Both the position numbers and the translations under genes were made by a program. DNA of 64,000 nucleotides. Origin: an uncultured Anaerotruncus sp. Its GTDB lineage: Bacteria > Bacillota > Clostridia > Oscillospirales > Acutalibacteraceae. The notes under the pieces are model-generated. The model saw only the letters and a program-made list of their open reading frames with translations. It was not told the DNA's origin and made no database searches. Positions 41,426 to 50,109 of the stretch are shown here, in pieces; the stretch's first letter is position 1; the number at the start of each line of letters is the position of its first letter. The stretch lies in contig UQDL01000001.1 in assembly GCA_900539775.1 (NCBI GenBank), forward strand, positions 186,001 through 250,000. The letters run 5' to 3'.

Positions 41426-42130
41426 TTGCGTAGAAGCAGCAGCGAAACAAAGAAAAAAATTCTGACCGCATGCGTCAAATTGTTTTTGGAGGAGGGATAT
41501 AAAAACACCACTGTAAGCCGAATTATTGAAGAGGCAGAGGTTGCAAGAGGAAGCTATCTTAATTTGTTTCCCACTAAGGACAAAATTTTGCTTGAATTAA
41601 CCCAAACCATGTTTGGAGGGCAATTCGATGTGGCAAGAAGCATTGCAAACAGAAATTTGCCGCCGGTTTTTGCCTATGCGGTTGAAACTGCAATACAGCT
41701 TACTCTTACCGAGCTAAACGAAAATTTGCGAGAGATTTATATTGAAGCATACACAATTCCGGACACGGCAGAATATATATATCTGCACACCACGGCAGAG
41801 CTGAGGCAGATTTTCGGCACAAACTTTCCCAATTACAGTGACAGCGATTTTTATGAAATGGAAATAGGCACGGCAGGTTTAATGCGTAACTATATGGCCA
41901 GAAAATGCGACATTCATTTTCCCCTTGAGCGCAAGCTCAGCCGATTTTTAACTGCAGCGATGCGAGTTTATCTTGTGCCGGAAGAAGATCAGGAAAAGGT
42001 GCTTGCTTTTATAGGCTCAATTGATATTCAGGCGATTTCCGCCAAGGTTATGCACAAACTGTTTGCCATGTTGGAAATGAAATATGATTTTAAGCTTTCA
42101 AACGATGGCAAAACGGAGGAAAGAAGATGA
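41426..42130 (+). CDS. TetR/AcrR-family regulator, TTG start
   Basis: 234 aa. The N-terminal TetR HTH (residues 8-55) reads ILTACVKLFLEEGYKNTTV, then SRIIEEAEVARGSYLNLFPT. The rest is the ligand-binding helical domain. The start is TTG (41426) with AGGTGA five bases upstream. The stop overlaps the ATG of the collagen-like lipoprotein gene (ATGA), so the regulator and the surface protein are translationally coupled. A palindrome lies in the promoter. The inducer is unknown. Confidence 0.88.
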   Translation: MRRSSSETKKKILTACVKLFLEEGYKNTTVSRIIEEAEVARGSYLNLFPTKDKILLELTQTMFGGQFDVARSIANRNLPPVFAYAVETAIQLTLTELNENLREIYIEAYTIPDTAEYIYLHTTAELRQIFGTNFPNYSDSDFYEMEIGTAGLMRNYMARKCDIHFPLERKLSRFLTAAMRVYLVPEEDQEKVLAFIGSIDIQAISAKVMHKLFAMLEMKYDFKLSNDGKTEERR

Positions 42131-43554
42131 AAACAGGAAAAAAACTGCTCACAGGTATGCTTTTGGTGCTTTTCATCGTTTTTGTCGCAGGATGCGGCAA
42201 AGCGGAAAAAACCGACGCCGCTGCACTGCCGGAGGTGCGGAACAACGGCACGGCGATCCAATGGAGATACCCCGCTGAAGAAGAATGGCGCGACCTTGTG
42301 GCGCTTACCGAGCTGCGAGGTGCTGCCGGAGAAAACGGCAAGGACGGAACAGACGGAAAGAACGGTGTCGACGGTAAAGACGGCATTAACGGCATTGACG
42401 GAAAGAACGGTATTGACGGCATTAACGCCAAAAACATAGAGGTGCAGCGAGCCGAATCCTACATACAGTGGCGTTACGAGGGCGACGAGTGGCAAAATCT
42501 TGTTGCGATAGCCGATATAGAGGGCCCCGCCGGACAGAACGGAACGGACGGTGCAAACGGAAAAACTCCGGAATTTCGCGTAAGCGAAAATATCCTGCAA
42601 TGGCGTTATGTCGACGATGAAATATGGCTGAACCTTTACGACCTTTCGGTTTTGAAAGGTCTTGACGGCAAGGACGGAGCCGACGGTATAAACGGTAAAG
42701 ACGGAGCCGACGGTAAGGACGGAACAAACGGACAAAACGGCTCTGACGGCAAAGACGGTAAAACACCTTTTATCGGCGAAAACGGCAACTGGTGGATCGG
42801 AGAAATCGACACCGGCATCAAGGCGGCAGGTACCGACGGAAAAGACGGTATAAACGGAATTAACGGTACAAATGGTAAGGAAATTGAAATCCAAAAGACC
42901 GATTTGTATATTCAATGGCGTTACAAGGGCAGCGAGTGGCAAAACCTTGTGGCTCTTGCAGATATTTTAGGTCCCTCCGGACAAAACGGCATAAACGGCG
43001 AAGACGGTAGAACTCCCGAATTTCGGGTAAATGGCAATCAGCTGCAATGGCGATACGAAGGCGAGACCATTTGGCTGAATCTGTATGATTTATCCGCATT
43101 GAAAGGTGCAGACGGCAAGGACGGATCATGCGCCGGATATTTTGCAGCAAACGGCAGAGTATACAGTTGGGGAACACCGCTTCCGTTCAATGTAAAAAAA
43201 GAAAGCGGAGATTTGATCTCCTATAACTCATCAAGCAAAACAATCACCCTTTCAAAAGGTCACACATACAGTATGGTGTTCAGCGGAACGGTTATGATCA
43301 GCGCTAACGGTAATTATAAGTTGTGCGGTGCATCACTCATTGACGGATATAACAGTTCTGAAATGATGCTTGAGACGCGAACCTATGTGAGTATGATAGA
43401 TGACGGTCAAAGTGCAAGACTTGGTATGTCGTATAACACTATATACAGTGCCGAAGAGGATATTGCTTTGACATTTCAATATACAAATATGCTCTTCCAG
43501 AATACCAATTTTACCGACAGTCAGTACAACATAACCATTATTGCTCTTGACTGA
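42127..43554 (+). CDS. Collagen-like (Gly-X-Y) lipoprotein
   Basis: 475 aa. Lipobox VAGC with Cys at about residue 22 after a hydrophobic signal, so it is a surface lipoprotein. Three or four collagen-like blocks of GKDG/GING/GADG triplets (about 60-100, 180-220, 238-255) alternate with copies of a short beta motif (IQWRYEGDEWQNLVALADI, near 40, 115, 155, 260, 310). The C-terminal 120 residues (CAGYFAANGRVYSW to NITIIALD) look like a C1q/BclA-type trimerisation head. Probably a trimeric stalk on the cell surface. Antisense frames here are artefacts of the Gly repeat. Confidence 0.85.
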   Translation: MKTGKKLLTGMLLVLFIVFVAGCGKAEKTDAAALPEVRNNGTAIQWRYPAEEEWRDLVALTELRGAAGENGKDGTDGKNGVDGKDGINGIDGKNGIDGINAKNIEVQRAESYIQWRYEGDEWQNLVAIADIEGPAGQNGTDGANGKTPEFRVSENILQWRYVDDEIWLNLYDLSVLKGLDGKDGADGINGKDGADGKDGTNGQNGSDGKDGKTPFIGENGNWWIGEIDTGIKAAGTDGKDGINGINGTNGKEIEIQKTDLYIQWRYKGSEWQNLVALADILGPSGQNGINGEDGRTPEFRVNGNQLQWRYEGETIWLNLYDLSALKGADGKDGSCAGYFAANGRVYSWGTPLPFNVKKESGDLISYNSSSKTITLSKGHTYSMVFSGTVMISANGNYKLCGASLIDGYNSSEMMLETRTYVSMIDDGQSARLGMSYNTIYSAEEDIALTFQYTNMLFQNTNFTDSQYNITIIALD

Positions 43555-43585
43555 GCCGACGTACACGAAAACGGAGGTAATGCAA

Positions 43586-46500
43586 ATGAAGAAACGAATA
43601 CTCAGCATCCTGCTCGTTCTTTGTATGATGCTTTGCCTTGTGCCTACAAGCGTATTTGCCGAAAGCGAAACTAACAAGAAAGTTGAAACGGAACAGGAGC
43701 TTGTTGATGCGCTGTCTGACAGCAGCACAGACATCATCACACTGAAGAATGACATTGCAATCAGCACCACCCTGACCGTTGACCGCGCTGTCACGCTGGA
43801 TGTTTACGGCTATATGCTTGAAATAACCGGCAGCGGCAGCGTTATAAACATCAAAAGCGGCGGCCACCTTACGCTGAAGGACAGCGACCCCACAGCGGAG
43901 CACAGGTTCGTCTCCGACAACGGCCTATGGAAGCTGGATGAAATCAGCGGCACAGAGACCGTCCTCGGCGGCGTCATCTACGGCGGCACAGGTACAAAAA
44001 TGTACTATTCTACTTACGGCGGCGGTGTGCTGATTGAACCCGGCGGCGCGTTCACCATGAACGGCGGCAGTATCGTGGGCTGTAAGGCCGACGGCGCAGG
44101 CGGCGGTGTGGTGGTTCAATGCGGTGATGCAAACGGCATATTCACCATGAATAGCGGCGCCATCATCGGCTGCGTCGCGGAAAGCGGCGGCGGTGTGGAA
44201 ACAGACGGCGGCGGAGTAGGGGAATACGGCCAATTCATCATGAACGGCGGCGTGATCGACAACTGCGTGGCCAACGGTAGAACCGGTGGTGGCGGCGTCC
44301 GAAACGATGGCCTGTTTATCATGGGGAAGGATGCCACAATCAAAAACTGCAAAGCCGTCGAAAACGGTCAACGCAATATTGGCAGCGGCATAGTCCTCGC
44401 CGGTGATGAACGGCAAACCATCGGTGGCACGATCATTTCAGAGGATGTCGTGGATGAGAAGTACATTTTTATGAACCGCAGCACAATGGCCATCGGTGAA
44501 AACGCCAACATTCACGCGAATATAACGTTGGATGGCGGCAAAATCGACTTGGATGGCAGCCGTGCGACCGTCTATGGCAAGATCACCAACGATAGCTACG
44601 GCGGTGTCAGTTGCTTTGCCGACGGTCTTGTCACCGTGACCTACAAGGTCAGCGGTGAAGACTACGCCGTTCAGGTTCTGCGGAGCGGCAGTCTCGCCAC
44701 CCGACCCATCGAACCCACCAAGACGGGCTATGAATTCGACGGCTGGTTCACCTCCGACGGCACGAAGTGGGACTACAATACGGCTGTGACGGAGAATATC
44801 ACCCTCACGGGAAGCCTGTATATCCCCGTAACGAGTGAGACAGAACTGAGAGCCGCTCTGGCGGACGATACGGCGGATGTCATCCGGCTGACGAAGGATA
44901 TCGACATCAGCAGCTCCCTGACCATCCTCCGCAAGGTCACCCTCGATCTCAACGGCTATGTGCTGCGGTATGCTGACACGACTGCCAATGGTAGTGTGTT
45001 TAAAATTGTAAGCGGCGGCGACCTGACCGTCATCGACAGCAGACCCGACGCGGAGCATAGGTTCAACAGCGACAATATTCTGTGGGCACCGGATGAGCAA
45101 AACGGCAAAGAGATTGTCATGGGCGGCGTCATCACCGGCGGTACGGGCACGCCTTGTTATGTGAACGGTTCATCATACTTTGTTGCATGCGGTGGCGGTG
45201 TGTACCTGGAAGGCGACGCCAGATTCACCATGGACGGCGGCAATATTGTCGGTTGTATAGCAAATACCGGCGGCGGTGTGCACATCTCCGAAAACGGTTC
45301 ATTCACCATGAACGACGGCAGCATCATGGGCTGCTCATCATGGGACCTTTCGATCCCCGGCGGCACGCCATACTTCGGCGGCGTGTACCTTGACAGCGGT
45401 ACATTCACTATGACCGGCGGTGTAATCAAAGACTGTGCTAAATATAGTGTTGTGCTTAATGAAAATGCCACTATGAATGCCAACGGCGGCGAGATATACG
45501 GTGTGGTTGAAGTCGGAAAGAATTCGTATGTAACCGGTCTCAACGGTATTGCCGGTGTCACCGTTTTCAGAGACAATTTTTGGATTTATCATAACTCCGC
45601 ACGTGTTGACTGGGGCATTTTCTACGGCAGTATAACCAATTATTACGACGACCCGATTATCGGTCTCACCGTGACTTATATGAACGGCGAAACAATATAT
45701 GCCAGACAGATCTTGCCCTCCGGCACTCTCGCGACGCGTCCGGACGCTCCTACCACCACACCGGGCTACACCTTCGGCGGCTGGAACAAGGTCGACGGCA
45801 CGGCGTGGAATTATGCAAGTGATAAAGTCACCGATAACATAACATTGTATGCAAAATGGACAGCGAATACCTACACAATAACCTTTGATACCGCAGGCGG
45901 CAGCGAAATCGCACCCATTACACAGGACTACGGTACGGCAATTACCGCACCTGCCGACCCGACAAGAGAGGGGTACACCTTTATCGGCTGGGACAGGGAA
46001 TTTCCCGAAACCATGCCTGCCGAGAATATAACGCTTAAGGCACGGTGGAAAGACATCGAAAAGCCCACGGGCGAAATTATCATAGGCACAAATAAATGGC
46101 AAAGCTTTTTAAACAAGCTCACTTTCGGCTTATTCTTTAAGAATACGCAGGAGGTAACGATAAACGCCACCGACAACAGTTCAACCGTGTTTATCTCTTA
46201 TTTGGTAACAGATCAGGATCTCTCCGAGGCGGAGCTTGGCTCCCTTGTGTACCAAGCATATGATGAGCCGTTTTGCATAGATCCCAACGGAGAACATATT
46301 ATTTATGCAATGCTTGTTGATGAGAGCCTTAACATAACATATCTTCGTTCAGACCGCATAACACTTGATAACATTCAGCCCGTAATCGGCGGCATAGAGG
46401 ACGGCAAGCTCTATTGTGCAGCGCAAACGGTCTCCATTGACGAAAAGTATGTGAATACCGTTACCGTAAACGGCACGGCAGTTGAGCTTGACGAAAACAA

Positions 46501-47056
46501 CAGCTTCAGCCTTGATCCGGCAGACGGCGAACAGCAAATTGTTGTCACCGATAAGGCCGGCAACACCGCCGAGATGACCGTAACGGTCAACGACGGGCAT
46601 ACCTATGGTGAATGGGTTTCAAACGGCAACGGCACGCACACACGCAAATGCACGGTGGACGGCTGCAACGGTTTTGAAACCAAAGACTGCACCGGCGGAA
46701 ATGCAACATGCACCGAAAAAGCAATTTGCGAGCTCTGCGGCAAGGCTTACGGCGAGTTTAACGCAAGCAACCACACCGACCTTAGGCACACGGAAGCAAA
46801 AGCGGCAACCGAGAGTGCCGAGGGCAATATAGAATATTGGCACTGCAACGGCTGCGGCAATTATTACAGCGATGCGGCAGGAACAAAGAAAATCAAACAA
46901 GCCGACACCGTAACGGCAAGGCTTAAGGGCAATTCCAAATCTCCGCAAACCGGCCACACAGGCAACCTTGCCTTATTGGCGGCGCTGATGTTTACCGGCA
47001 GCGGTGCGGCGCTCGGCTTAACTGCTGCGGGCAAAAAGAAAAAGCGCAGCAAATAA
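43586..47056 (+). CDS. Sortase-anchored surface protein with beta-helix and Listeria-Bacteroides repeats
   Basis: 1156 aa from the ATG at 43586, GGAGG eight bases upstream. Signal peptide at 1-26. Two copies of a roughly 340-residue unit (about 30-380 and 400-720) begin ETEQELVDALSDSSTDIITL and SETELRAALADDTADVIRLT and contain FTMNGGSI/GGGV beta-helix rungs. Listeria-Bacteroides/InlB repeats lie near 381, 726 and 795 (GYTFIGW). A CxxC-rich segment follows (about 1015-1100), then a C-terminal SPQTG, hydrophobic span and KKKKRSK tail, a variant sorting signal. The codon use of the unit region looks richer in C and G than its neighbours, hinting at transfer. Probably an adhesin; no enzyme motif. 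Confidence 0.83.
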   Translation: MKKRILSILLVLCMMLCLVPTSVFAESETNKKVETEQELVDALSDSSTDIITLKNDIAISTTLTVDRAVTLDVYGYMLEITGSGSVINIKSGGHLTLKDSDPTAEHRFVSDNGLWKLDEISGTETVLGGVIYGGTGTKMYYSTYGGGVLIEPGGAFTMNGGSIVGCKADGAGGGVVVQCGDANGIFTMNSGAIIGCVAESGGGVETDGGGVGEYGQFIMNGGVIDNCVANGRTGGGGVRNDGLFIMGKDATIKNCKAVENGQRNIGSGIVLAGDERQTIGGTIISEDVVDEKYIFMNRSTMAIGENANIHANITLDGGKIDLDGSRATVYGKITNDSYGGVSCFADGLVTVTYKVSGEDYAVQVLRSGSLATRPIEPTKTGYEFDGWFTSDGTKWDYNTAVTENITLTGSLYIPVTSETELRAALADDTADVIRLTKDIDISSSLTILRKVTLDLNGYVLRYADTTANGSVFKIVSGGDLTVIDSRPDAEHRFNSDNILWAPDEQNGKEIVMGGVITGGTGTPCYVNGSSYFVACGGGVYLEGDARFTMDGGNIVGCIANTGGGVHISENGSFTMNDGSIMGCSSWDLSIPGGTPYFGGVYLDSGTFTMTGGVIKDCAKYSVVLNENATMNANGGEIYGVVEVGKNSYVTGLNGIAGVTVFRDNFWIYHNSARVDWGIFYGSITNYYDDPIIGLTVTYMNGETIYARQILPSGTLATRPDAPTTTPGYTFGGWNKVDGTAWNYASDKVTDNITLYAKWTANTYTITFDTAGGSEIAPITQDYGTAITAPADPTREGYTFIGWDREFPETMPAENITLKARWKDIEKPTGEIIIGTNKWQSFLNKLTFGLFFKNTQEVTINATDNSSTVFISYLVTDQDLSEAELGSLVYQAYDEPFCIDPNGEHIIYAMLVDESLNITYLRSDRITLDNIQPVIGGIEDGKLYCAAQTVSIDEKYVNTVTVNGTAVELDENNSFSLDPADGEQQIVVTDKAGNTAEMTVTVNDGHTYGEWVSNGNGTHTRKCTVDGCNGFETKDCTGGNATCTEKAICELCGKAYGEFNASNHTDLRHTEAKAATESAEGNIEYWHCNGCGNYYSDAAGTKKIKQADTVTARLKGNSKSPQTGHTGNLALLAALMFTGSGAALGLTAAGKKKKRSK

Positions 47057-47074
47057 TCAACACATAAAAACAAA

Positions 47075-47102
47075 AGTGAGCCCCATAAAACAGTGGCTCA
47101 CT
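47075..47102 (-). terminator. Terminator of the acetyltransferase gene
   Basis: Stem AGTGAGCC/GGCTCACT; on the minus strand it is followed by TTTGTTTTTATG. Confidence 0.6.
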
Positions 47103-47139
47103 CATAAGAAATAATTGCTCAATAAATCAAACAACGGCA

Positions 47140-47178
47140 AAAAGCGGCTTGTCCTTAGTTTAGGCAAGCCGCTTTTAA
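47140..47178 (+). terminator. Terminator of the surface-protein gene
   Basis: Twelve-base stem AAAAGCGGCTTG/CAAGCCGCTTTT followed by AATTTTTT. It lies just before the stop codon of the convergent acetyltransferase gene. Confidence 0.8.
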
Positions 47179-47182
47179 TTTT

Positions 47183-47851
47183 TTACTTTTTACTTTTTCT
47201 TGCAGAAACGGGAAAATCGTTTTTAACATATGTTTCCCACACATTCATTCTGTCGTCCTCATCAATTTCACGAATAACCCTTGCCGGCACACCTGCCGCA
47301 ATGCTGTTTGGCGGAATGTCTCTGTTTACAACCGCACCTGCTGCAACAATGCTGTTTTCGCCGATGGTTACTCCGCCGCAAATCGTGGCGCTTGAGCATA
47401 TCCAGCAATTATCCTTAATTGTTATCGGCAAGGCATATTCAAGATCATGTTTACCGTCCGGATAATCGGCAGGCAATCGTTCCTCTGCAATGAAAGGATG
47501 ATTAGGCGTTGCAAGAGTTACATTTGCACCTATCCAAACACCGTTTCCGAAAGTGATCGGCGCAACATCAAGAAAGGTGCAGTTATAATTTGCAAAGCAG
47601 CCTTTGCCAACATGAATATTAACGCCGTATTCGCAATAAAACGGAGCAAACACGCAAAAATCCTTGCCCTTTGCAGACGGAATCAGCCTTTCAAGAGCAC
47701 GCTGCTTTGTTTTAAACCTCCACACGGCAATTTTATTAAATCTGTTGCACCTTACAAGCCCAAGTGCATGCTGCTTAAAAATATCCTTGCTTTCTGAATT
47801 ATAAAGCTTGCCCGAAATCATTCTGTCCCAATCACTGAGATTATTATACAC
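47183..47851 (-). CDS. Sugar O-acetyltransferase (LacA/Maa-like)
   Basis: 222 aa left-handed beta-helix acetyltransferase. An N-terminal maltose-acetyltransferase segment (DWDRMISGKLYNSESKDI) is followed by hexapeptide repeats (VWIGANVTL, CWICSSATICGGVTIGENS, IVAAGAVVNRDIPPNSIAAG) and the catalytic-loop His of the TPNHPF segment. It transfers acetyl from acetyl-CoA to a sugar. I place the start at GTG 47851, because GGAGG is eight bases upstream of it but only two from the in-frame ATG at 47857. Monocistronic, convergent with the surface-protein gene. Confidence 0.88.
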   Translation of the reverse strand: MYNNLSDWDRMISGKLYNSESKDIFKQHALGLVRCNRFNKIAVWRFKTKQRALERLIPSAKGKDFCVFAPFYCEYGVNIHVGKGCFANYNCTFLDVAPITFGNGVWIGANVTLATPNHPFIAEERLPADYPDGKHDLEYALPITIKDNCWICSSATICGGVTIGENSIVAAGAVVNRDIPPNSIAAGVPARVIREIDEDDRMNVWETYVKNDFPVSARKSKK

Positions 47852-48014
47852 TGCCATTTCCTCCGCTTTGATTATGATGCCCTGCATGCCGGCGTTTTGC
47901 GGCATGCCGTGCGCCCGTTTCAACCGAATGAGCTCAAATTCAATATATATTATACATTAAAAGCGCCGCAACTGCAATCTTTGTTTGCCGGCGGAGAGGT
48001 GCCATACAAAAATC

Positions 48015-48043
48015 TTGAAATTGGGCAAGCCGTTTGATATAAT
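48015..48043 (+). promoter_or_regulatory. Promoter of the sufC-sufB operon
   Basis: TTGAAA (48015-48020), 17-base spacer, TATAAT (48038-48043). The leader is about 210 nt with a GGCGGC/GCCGCC hairpin; no recognisable regulator site. Confidence 0.7.
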
Positions 48044-48262
48044 ATAGAAAGCGTTTGGCGTTATATTCATAAAACAACGTTTTTTTAATAAATTCTGCGC
48101 TTTTTGAGCTTTTTCAAAAGTGCAAATTTAAGGCAGAAAATCCGTTTCTTTTTTAACGCTTTTCGGCCGCACCGCAAATCAGGGGCGGCATCAATTTAAA
48201 TCAACGCCGCCGCATAAAACGGGCAGCGTTGCACAGATTATATAAAGGCAGGAGGGAACACG

Positions 48263-49006
48263 ATGCTGGAGCTTAAAAACATTTGCTTTTCCGTAAGCGA
48301 TGAAGCGCAGGGCGGCACAAAGGAAATATTAAACAACATCAATTTAAGCGTTGATAAAAACAGCTTCGTTGTTATAACCGGGCCGAACGGCGGCGGCAAA
48401 TCCACTTTGGCAAAAATCATTATGGGGATTGAGCACCCAACGGCCGGCAAAATAATATATAACGGGCAAGATATTACAAATTTAGATATTAACGAAAGGG
48501 CAAATCTGGGAATCGGCTTTGCTTTTCAGCAGCCGGTGCGCTTTAAAGGGCTTACCGTGCGTGATTTGCTTCAAATTGCAGTTCACAAAAGCGTTAACAA
48601 AGCCGAATTATGCGGATATCTTTCACAGGTTGGGCTTTGCGCCGCAGATTATATAAACAGAGAAATAAACGCAAGCCTTTCAGGCGGAGAGCTTAAAAGA
48701 ATTGAAATTGCAATGCTGATGGCAAGGGGCGCGGATTTATCTGTTTTTGACGAACCTGAGGCGGGAATTGACCTTTGGAGTTTTAACAATCTGATTTCCG
48801 TTTTTGAAAAAATCAGAGATTCGCAGCACGGCGCAGTTATGATTATTTCGCACCAGGAAAGAATTCTTGAAATTGCAGATAAAATAGTGGTGGTTTCCGG
48901 CGGAGAAATCACGGCAGAGGGCGGCAAGGATGAAATTTTGCCAGAGCTGCTTTCCGATTCAAACACCTGCAAATTCTATAAGGCAAGGAGGCAAAGCAAT
49001 GAGTGA
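48263..49006 (+). CDS. sufC: SufC-like Fe-S cluster assembly ATPase
   Basis: 247 aa ABC-type ATPase without membrane domain. Walker A is GPNGGGKST (about residue 40), Q-loop FAFQQP, signature LSGGELKR and Walker B VFDEPEAGID. The SufC-specific features are the HPTAGKIIYNGQDI and QQPVRFKGLTVRDLL stretches. It powers conformational change of the SufB scaffold during Fe-S cluster assembly in the cytosol. The 3' end overlaps the SufB gene by 8 bp. No SufS, SufU or SufD gene follows, so this is a two-gene SufC-SufB set of the kind found in anaerobes (minimal SUF-like systems). Confidence 0.92.
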   Translation: MLELKNICFSVSDEAQGGTKEILNNINLSVDKNSFVVITGPNGGGKSTLAKIIMGIEHPTAGKIIYNGQDITNLDINERANLGIGFAFQQPVRFKGLTVRDLLQIAVHKSVNKAELCGYLSQVGLCAADYINREINASLSGGELKRIEIAMLMARGADLSVFDEPEAGIDLWSFNNLISVFEKIRDSQHGAVMIISHQERILEIADKIVVVSGGEITAEGGKDEILPELLSDSNTCKFYKARRQSNE

Positions 49007-49931
49007 GCTTAGCACAAGCCCTGCCCTTAAAAGCATTTTAAAAACAATTGCCGATATTACGGAAGCACCAAAGGGCGCATATAACATAAGATTAAACGGG
49101 CAAGGCATAGAGCGCCACAGCACGGAAAACATAGAAATTGTGCCAAAGCCAAACGGCACCGGAATTGAAATATATGTTAAACCCGGCACAAAAGGCGAGG
49201 ATGTGCACATTCCCGTTGTTGTGAGCAAATCCGATTTCAAAGATTTGGTTTACAATGATTTTTATATAGGCAATGATTGCGATGTAAACATAGTTGCGGG
49301 ATGCGGAATTCATAACGACGGCGAGCATCTTTCGCAACACGACGGCATTCACACCTTCCATATAGGCAAAAACGCAAAGGTGCGCTATGTTGAAAATCAT
49401 TACGGCGAGGGCAACGGCTCCGGCCAAAGAGTGCTTAACCCCGTTACGGTGGTGCACCTTGAAAAAGGCAGCTATCTTGAAATGGAAACGGTGCAAATTG
49501 AGGGCGTTGATTCCACAAAAAGAGTTACAAAAGCGGATTTAAAAGATGACGCACGCCTTGTTATTAAAGAAAAGATTATGACAAGCGGCTCACAATATGC
49601 CGAAACCGAATTCACGGTTGATATGAACGGCAAAAACTGCAGCGCCGACATAAGCAGCCGCTCCGTTGCAAAGGGTGATTCCAAGCAAAAATTCGTTTCC
49701 GTTATAAACGGAAACAACGAATGCGCCGGCCATTCGGAGTGCGATGCCATTATTATGGAAAACGCCTGTGTTAAAGCGGTGCCGGAAATCACGGCAAACG
49801 ATGTGAATGCATCACTTATTCATGAAGCGGCAATAGGCAAAATTGCAGGCGAACAAATCACAAAGCTGATGACACTGGGTCTTTCGCAAAAAGAGGCAGA
49901 AGAGCAAATAGTTAAAGGCTTTCTTAAATAA
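48999..49931 (+). CDS. sufB: SufB/SufD-like Fe-S scaffold protein
   Basis: 310 aa, much shorter than SufB of full SUF systems (about 470). Beta-helix core with ENHYGEGNGSGQRVLNPVT and the C-terminal SHEC-type region (NNECAGHSECDAIIM, then HEAAIGKIAGEQITKLMTLG), where the Cys and Glu/His residues that hold the cluster are expected. Start ATG at 48999 with AAGGAGG upstream; a longer frame (48930) lies inside sufC. With SufC it probably forms a B2C2 complex. A strong terminator follows. Confidence 0.9.
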   Translation: MSELSTSPALKSILKTIADITEAPKGAYNIRLNGQGIERHSTENIEIVPKPNGTGIEIYVKPGTKGEDVHIPVVVSKSDFKDLVYNDFYIGNDCDVNIVAGCGIHNDGEHLSQHDGIHTFHIGKNAKVRYVENHYGEGNGSGQRVLNPVTVVHLEKGSYLEMETVQIEGVDSTKRVTKADLKDDARLVIKEKIMTSGSQYAETEFTVDMNGKNCSADISSRSVAKGDSKQKFVSVINGNNECAGHSECDAIIMENACVKAVPEITANDVNASLIHEAAIGKIAGEQITKLMTLGLSQKEAEEQIVKGFLK

Positions 49932-49956
49932 AGTGCCTAATAAAAGGCGGCAATAA

Positions 49957-50008
49957 AAAGCACCGATTCTTAAAAGGAACAATCCTTAAAGAATCGGTGC
50001 TTTTATAT
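49957..50008 (+). terminator. Terminator of the sufC-sufB operon
   Basis: Fourteen-base stem AAGCACCGATTCTT/AAGAATCGGTGCTT with a loop of about 18 bases, followed by TTTTATATTG. Confidence 0.85.
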
Positions 50009-50109
50009 TGCTTTGATTTACTTTTAACTCCGCATCCATGCAAAAGCGCACCTTGGCAAAAAGCGAAAAGCCGCCGCACCGCACCTTTTAGGCATATCGG
50101 GCTAAGTGA

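Noticed and set aside
42300..42860. Tandem DNA repeat or CRISPR-like array
   Set aside because: The repetition is 9-base collagen triplet coding within one frame, without spacers.
42028..42942. 304-codon antisense frame over the collagen-like gene
   Set aside because: Low-complexity product (VFTVYTVGSV-like) produced by the complement of Gly-X-Y repeats; the sense gene has lipobox, ribosome site and coupling.
45338..46102. 254-codon antisense frame in the sortase-anchored protein gene
   Set aside because: No start signal or recognisable domain; the sense strand is clearly coding.
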